The notes beneath the pieces are model-generated. The model did no database searches. It worked only from the letters and a program-made list of their open reading frames with translations, and was not told the origin of the DNA. A program made the translations under genes and the position numbers. From positions 1 through 8,785 of the forward strand of contig JBMHCR010000029.1 in NCBI GenBank assembly GCA_049889815.1: a DNA stretch of 8,785 bases, given 5' to 3'. Origin of the DNA: JBPOFY01 sp049889815. GTDB lineage: Bacteria > Verrucomicrobiota > Verrucomicrobiia > Opitutales > Coraliomargaritaceae. Position 1 is the stretch's first letter; every line of letters starts with the position of its first letter. Positions 5,877 to 8,785 of this stretch are shown here, in pieces.

Positions 5877-7055
5877 ATGAAAACTACTACACTTACACGT
5901 ATCGCTGCTTTGTCTGCTGCCCTCGTAGGCACATCTGCATTTGCAGCATCCAATGATGCACTTCTTGATCTTCTGGTTAAGAAGGGCGTCCTTACAGAAA
6001 CTGAAGCGACAGCAGTTGCTGCCGAGCTTAAAAAAGAAAACAAAGGCGTCGTATTCTCTGCAAAGGGTAAAGACACTGTTAAGCTGCGCTTCAATGGCCG
6101 CATGCACTTCCAGTATGACAACCTCGGCATGGAAGAGAATGGAGATGACTTGGATACAACCAATCACTTCTACTTCCGTCGCCTTCGCCTCGGCGCAAAA
6201 GCGACACACGATAGCGGTATCTTCGCTGAGACAGTTGTCGACTTTGCAGAAAACGATCTTTCGATCGATAAGGCAGTTGCCGGTTACGAATACAGCGATG
6301 CGCTTACCGGTATGGTCGGTTACCAAAAGGTTCCTTTCGGTTTCCAGGAGACAACTTCTTCTTCCAAGATCAAGACTATCGAGCGTTCTGCAGCTAACCG
6401 CTTCTTCGCTGACGATATCGACTTCGCAGGTCGTCACGCCGGTCTCTTCGCTAAAGGTGACCTTGGTGGTGGCTTCAGCTACTCCGCTGCATTGGTTAAC
6501 TCTGCTCAAGGCGAAGGTTCTCGTCTCGGTGGTGCTTCCAACGCAAGCAACGACCTTGCATACTACGGTCGCGTTCAGTGGGAGTCCAATGGTTTGACGC
6601 TCGGTGTTGACGGCGGTCACCAAAGCAACAACTACGTGAAGTCATCTCCATTCGATGTGACTGCGTTCACAGGTTACGCTAACTATAAGTTCGAAGGTTT
6701 CGATATTCTCGGTGAATACTTCTACGGTGACTTGGACGAATATGATGATGTAAACGGTTACTCTGTTCGCATCGCTTACCGCTTCGACAAGTTCGAGCCT
6801 GTGTTCCGTTACTCACACATTTCATCCGATATGTTTGAAATCGACACAGACGAACTCATCCGTCGTGCACCTTCCGGTGGTACAGTATCCGGTGAAGACA
6901 ACGAGCTTGATTCATTCTACCTTGGTCTGAACTACTACTACAACAAGGCGGTGAGCTTCATGGTCGGTTACGAGTATGCTGAAGCAGAAAATGACGCGGG
7001 CACAGATGAGGCTGATGTAGACGGCTTCCGTGCACGTTTGCAGATCCTTTGGTAG
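5877..7055 (+). CDS. Phosphate-selective porin O/P-family outer-membrane porin
   Basis: This is a 392-residue outer-membrane beta-barrel protein that should let phosphate (or phosphate compounds) into the periplasm. Residues 1-23 are a Sec signal peptide with a likely cleavage after SAFA/A. A short predicted helical segment follows (SNDALLDLLVKKGVLTETEA, about 25-44), typical of porins of this family in PVC bacteria. The barrel begins near residue 66 with RFNGRMHFQYDN and has the OprO/OprP-family FYFRRLRLGAKAT at 98-110. Alternating aromatic and polar strands continue to the C-terminal RARLQILW, whose final aromatic residue fits a barrel-assembly signal. The gene is divergent from pstS, carries a matching Pho box, and has its own terminator. 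Codon use looks like that of a highly expressed gene. Phosphate selectivity is inferred from family and regulation; it could also carry polyphosphate or other anions. Confidence 0.9.
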   Translation: MKTTTLTRIAALSAALVGTSAFAASNDALLDLLVKKGVLTETEATAVAAELKKENKGVVFSAKGKDTVKLRFNGRMHFQYDNLGMEENGDDLDTTNHFYFRRLRLGAKATHDSGIFAETVVDFAENDLSIDKAVAGYEYSDALTGMVGYQKVPFGFQETTSSSKIKTIERSAANRFFADDIDFAGRHAGLFAKGDLGGGFSYSAALVNSAQGEGSRLGGASNASNDLAYYGRVQWESNGLTLGVDGGHQSNNYVKSSPFDVTAFTGYANYKFEGFDILGEYFYGDLDEYDDVNGYSVRIAYRFDKFEPVFRYSHISSDMFEIDTDELIRRAPSGGTVSGEDNELDSFYLGLNYYYNKAVSFMVGYEYAEAENDAGTDEADVDGFRARLQILW

Positions 7056-7089
7056 GACCCGGCTAACATTTCATAGTTACAGTTTTGTT

Positions 7090-7120
7090 GACCCGGAGTG
7101 CACTGCGCTCCGGGTCTTTT
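7090..7120 (+). terminator. Intrinsic terminator of the porin gene
   Basis: GACCCGGAG (7090-7098) pairs with CTCCGGGTC (7108-7116) as a 9-bp stem with a 9-base loop, followed by TTTT and a T-rich stretch. It lies 35 bases after the porin stop codon and isolates the porin from rnpB. Confidence 0.88.
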
Positions 7121-7183
7121 GTTGTATGATTGCCTTGAAACTTCCCGCTTGCGCTCGGTTCTCACTCTGCCAGATTGTGCACC

Positions 7184-7572
<389 letters not shown>

Positions 7573-7583
7573 ACCCTCTTTGG

Positions 7584-7620
7584 AACTTCGAACGTTCAAC
7601 GTCCAACGCTGAATGTTGAA
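7584..7620. repeat. Degenerate AACGTTCAACG-type repeat after rnpB
   Basis: Short related pieces follow one another: TTCGAACG, TTCAACG, CCAACGC, TGAATGTTGAA. TTCAAC (7595-7600) and GTTGAA (7615-7620) could pair as a weak 6-bp stem ahead of TTATTT, so a poor terminator for rnpB is possible. The pieces resemble diverged versions of the heptamers in the array downstream, and the array is itself flanked by TTCAACG (7750-7756). This suggests one repeat family before and after the perfect array. Confidence 0.45.
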
Positions 7621-7656
7621 TTATTTGGTTGTGAAGCTGGAATGGCCCTGAATCAC

Positions 7657-7752
<96 letters not shown>

Positions 7753-7773
7753 AACGTTCTTGCCATAAATTGG

Positions 7774-7802
7774 TTGAAGCCATCCAAACGCTTCGTTTCA
7801 AT
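7774..7802 (+). promoter_or_regulatory. Candidate promoter of the coiled-coil gene
   Basis: TTGAAG (7774-7779) and TTCAAT (7797-7802), each four of six matches to the sigma-70-type consensus, are separated by 17 bases. Transcription would begin about 20 bases before the ATG at 7828. The heptanucleotide array ends 21 bases upstream of the -35 element, where changes in copy number could alter upstream contacts. The match is weak and rests on position as well as sequence. Confidence 0.3.
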
Positions 7803-7827
7803 TCCGATACCAATCACACAGCCCCAC

Positions 7828-8785
7828 ATGCAATCGGACGAAGACGAACTCATAACTCTATCCAAATGGCCCTTTTATCTGGGTGATATCCTTCTCGTGG
7901 CGACCGCGCTCACCATCGCGATACTTCAGGACTGGAACCTGTCCACGGGGCAAATTGCAGCCTGTGTTGCTGCCGTCGGATTGGGCGCTGCGTTGTTTGT
8001 GCTACCTTTTATTGTAGAATTTCAGATTCGGGTGCGCGAAGAGCGCGAAGACCGTGGCGCGGAGCTTCGAGTCGCTCAGCGTCAATTGAAAGAGCACGAA
8101 TCGGCCATGGAGACCTTGCACGCGCGCATCGTCGATCTCGAACGTCAATCGGGCAATTCTGCAGAGGCGACTGATGTTGTGGCTGCTGCGATCGAGCAAA
8201 AGATTGCCGAGATTGAGACCTTTAAGGATGCGCAGCAGGCAGAGATTGCTCGTCTGGAGAAATTGATCGCGGGAGTGGAGGAGAAAGCGGCCTCGGTCGA
8301 GATAGACCCAAAAGTCACCGAATCCATCGAAGTGCTGGAGAAACGAGTCGCTGAATTGTCTCAAAATTCCGAACTCGACGATCTCGTGAAACGGGTAGCA
8401 GCGCTCGAGGCAGTCCCTGCTCCAGTGGTTGAAGCTCCCGAGGAGGAAGAAAAAACAACGAAACGCCCCGCCCGATCTCCCAGAAAGCGTCGTAAACCGG
8501 AACCGCGCCTGCTCAATCGTGCCATCCCTGAAAAGGAGGAGAGTGCTGCTGCAGTCAGTCGGATCATAAAATCTAAGTCCAAGGATGAATCTGAAGAAGC
8601 GCCTGTTGAAGAGCAGTCATCTGAAATTTCAGAGGAGTCGAAGGAAGAAGCCGAAGAAAATACAGAAGAAGTCCTTGCACCCGAACCGATCGCGGAGCAG
8701 ACGCCTCCAGAGCCCGAACCAGAGCCCGAACCAGAGCCCGATCCAGAGCCCGCCCCAGAGCCCGCACCCGCGCCCGAAGCAGAGC
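7828..8785 (+). CDS. Unrecognised membrane-anchored coiled-coil protein (3' end missing)
   Basis: The frame is open from ATG 7828 to the window edge (319 codons, no stop), so the gene is partial. I do not recognise the family. Two hydrophobic segments at about residues 16-35 and 43-64 form a probable helical hairpin in the inner membrane. Residues 66-195 are highly charged and helical with heptad-like spacing (for example LKEHESAMETLHARIVDLER), a likely coiled coil. A basic patch (TKRPARSPRKRRKPEPR, about 211-227) follows, then an acidic Glu/Ser-rich region and a Pro-Glu repeat tail from residue 293. Both hairpin ends probably face the cytoplasm, putting the coiled coil and basic patch there. 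No Shine-Dalgarno sequence precedes the ATG. In-frame ATGs also exist at 7747 and 7642, through the heptanucleotide array, but they would add an unconvincing repetitive N-terminus. Scaffold or nucleoid/envelope-tethering roles are possible but unsupported. Confidence 0.8.
   Translation, partial: MQSDEDELITLSKWPFYLGDILLVATALTIAILQDWNLSTGQIAACVAAVGLGAALFVLPFIVEFQIRVREEREDRGAELRVAQRQLKEHESAMETLHARIVDLERQSGNSAEATDVVAAAIEQKIAEIETFKDAQQAEIARLEKLIAGVEEKAASVEIDPKVTESIEVLEKRVAELSQNSELDDLVKRVAALEAVPAPVVEAPEEEEKTTKRPARSPRKRRKPEPRLLNRAIPEKEESAAAVSRIIKSKSKDESEEAPVEEQSSEISEESKEEAEENTEEVLAPEPIAEQTPPEPEPEPEPEPDPEPAPEPAPAPEAE
8707..8778 (+). repeat. 12-bp in-frame repeat encoding Pro-Glu-Pro-X
   Basis: Five copies of CCAGAGCCC plus GAA, GAA, GAT, GCC or GCA, and one diverged copy, encode PEPE, PEPE, PEPD, PEPA, PEPA, PAPE. 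They form a stiff, acidic, proline-rich tail or linker in the partial coiled-coil protein. The unit is a multiple of three, so copy-number change would alter length without shifting frame. The repeat may continue beyond the window. Confidence 0.85.

Noticed and set aside
5862..6623. 253-codon open frame antisense to the porin
   Set aside because: It is a shadow of the strongly codon-biased porin gene. The porin has a signal peptide, family motifs and promoter; the antisense frame has none.
7149..7176. Promoter for rnpB (TTGCGC, 16 bases, CAGATT)
   Set aside because: Each hexamer has only three consensus matches. The position relative to P1 is right, but the sequence support is too weak to list.
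8002..8767. Minus-strand open frames opposite the coiled-coil gene
   Set aside because: Their compositions are complements of the charged coiled-coil and Pro-Glu repeat codons, and they are interrupted, while the plus frame is open throughout.

Overview
The window carries a bacterial phosphate-starvation (Pho) locus on the left and centre, an RNase P RNA gene to its right, and the start of an unrecognised membrane-anchored coiled-coil protein that runs off the right edge. The organism is most likely a marine-type Verrucomicrobiota (Opitutae/Puniceicoccales-like). This is an inference from four things: the OprO/P-type porin with a helical N-terminal segment, the enlarged PstC and PstA permeases, the scarcity of Shine-Dalgarno sequences, and the long heptanucleotide TTCGATG array of a kind often seen in PVC-group genomes. 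No taxonomic marker was searched; the bacterial type A RNase P RNA would settle the placement.

Layout. On the minus strand, read right to left, are pstS (5529-4702), an intrinsic terminator, then pstC, pstA, pstB and phoU (4567-48), closely spaced in the order pstS-C-A-B-phoU. Divergent from pstS, on the plus strand, is an outer-membrane phosphate-selective porin gene (5877-7055) with its own terminator. The 347-base pstS/porin intergenic region holds two nearly identical Pho boxes facing outward. A third, shorter Pho box lies between the pstS terminator and pstC. All three are built from 7-bp units on an 11-bp period, so they are probably bound by the same PhoB/PhoP-type regulator, whose gene is not in the window.

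How the genes work together. The porin would admit phosphate through the outer membrane, PstS would bind it in the periplasm, PstC/PstA with the ATPase PstB would import it, and PhoU would report transport status to the Pho sensor kinase. The terminator plus internal Pho box would let pstS and pstCAB-phoU be made at different levels under one regulator. PstC and PstA both carry large extra segments between their first and second membrane helices, predicted to be periplasmic.

Right part. rnpB (7184-7572) is bounded by an 11-bp P1 helix. It is followed by a repeat-rich spacer with degenerate AACGTTCAACG-type sequence and a perfect 13.4-copy TTCGATG array (7659-7752). A partial plus-strand gene begins about 75 bases after the array: two membrane helices, a long coiled coil, a basic patch and a Pro-Glu repeat tail, still open at base 8785.

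The genes themselves belong to known families. The observations most worth following up are the matched Pho-box architecture, the internal repeats in the PstC insertion, and the heptanucleotide array next to or within the 5' end of the unknown gene.
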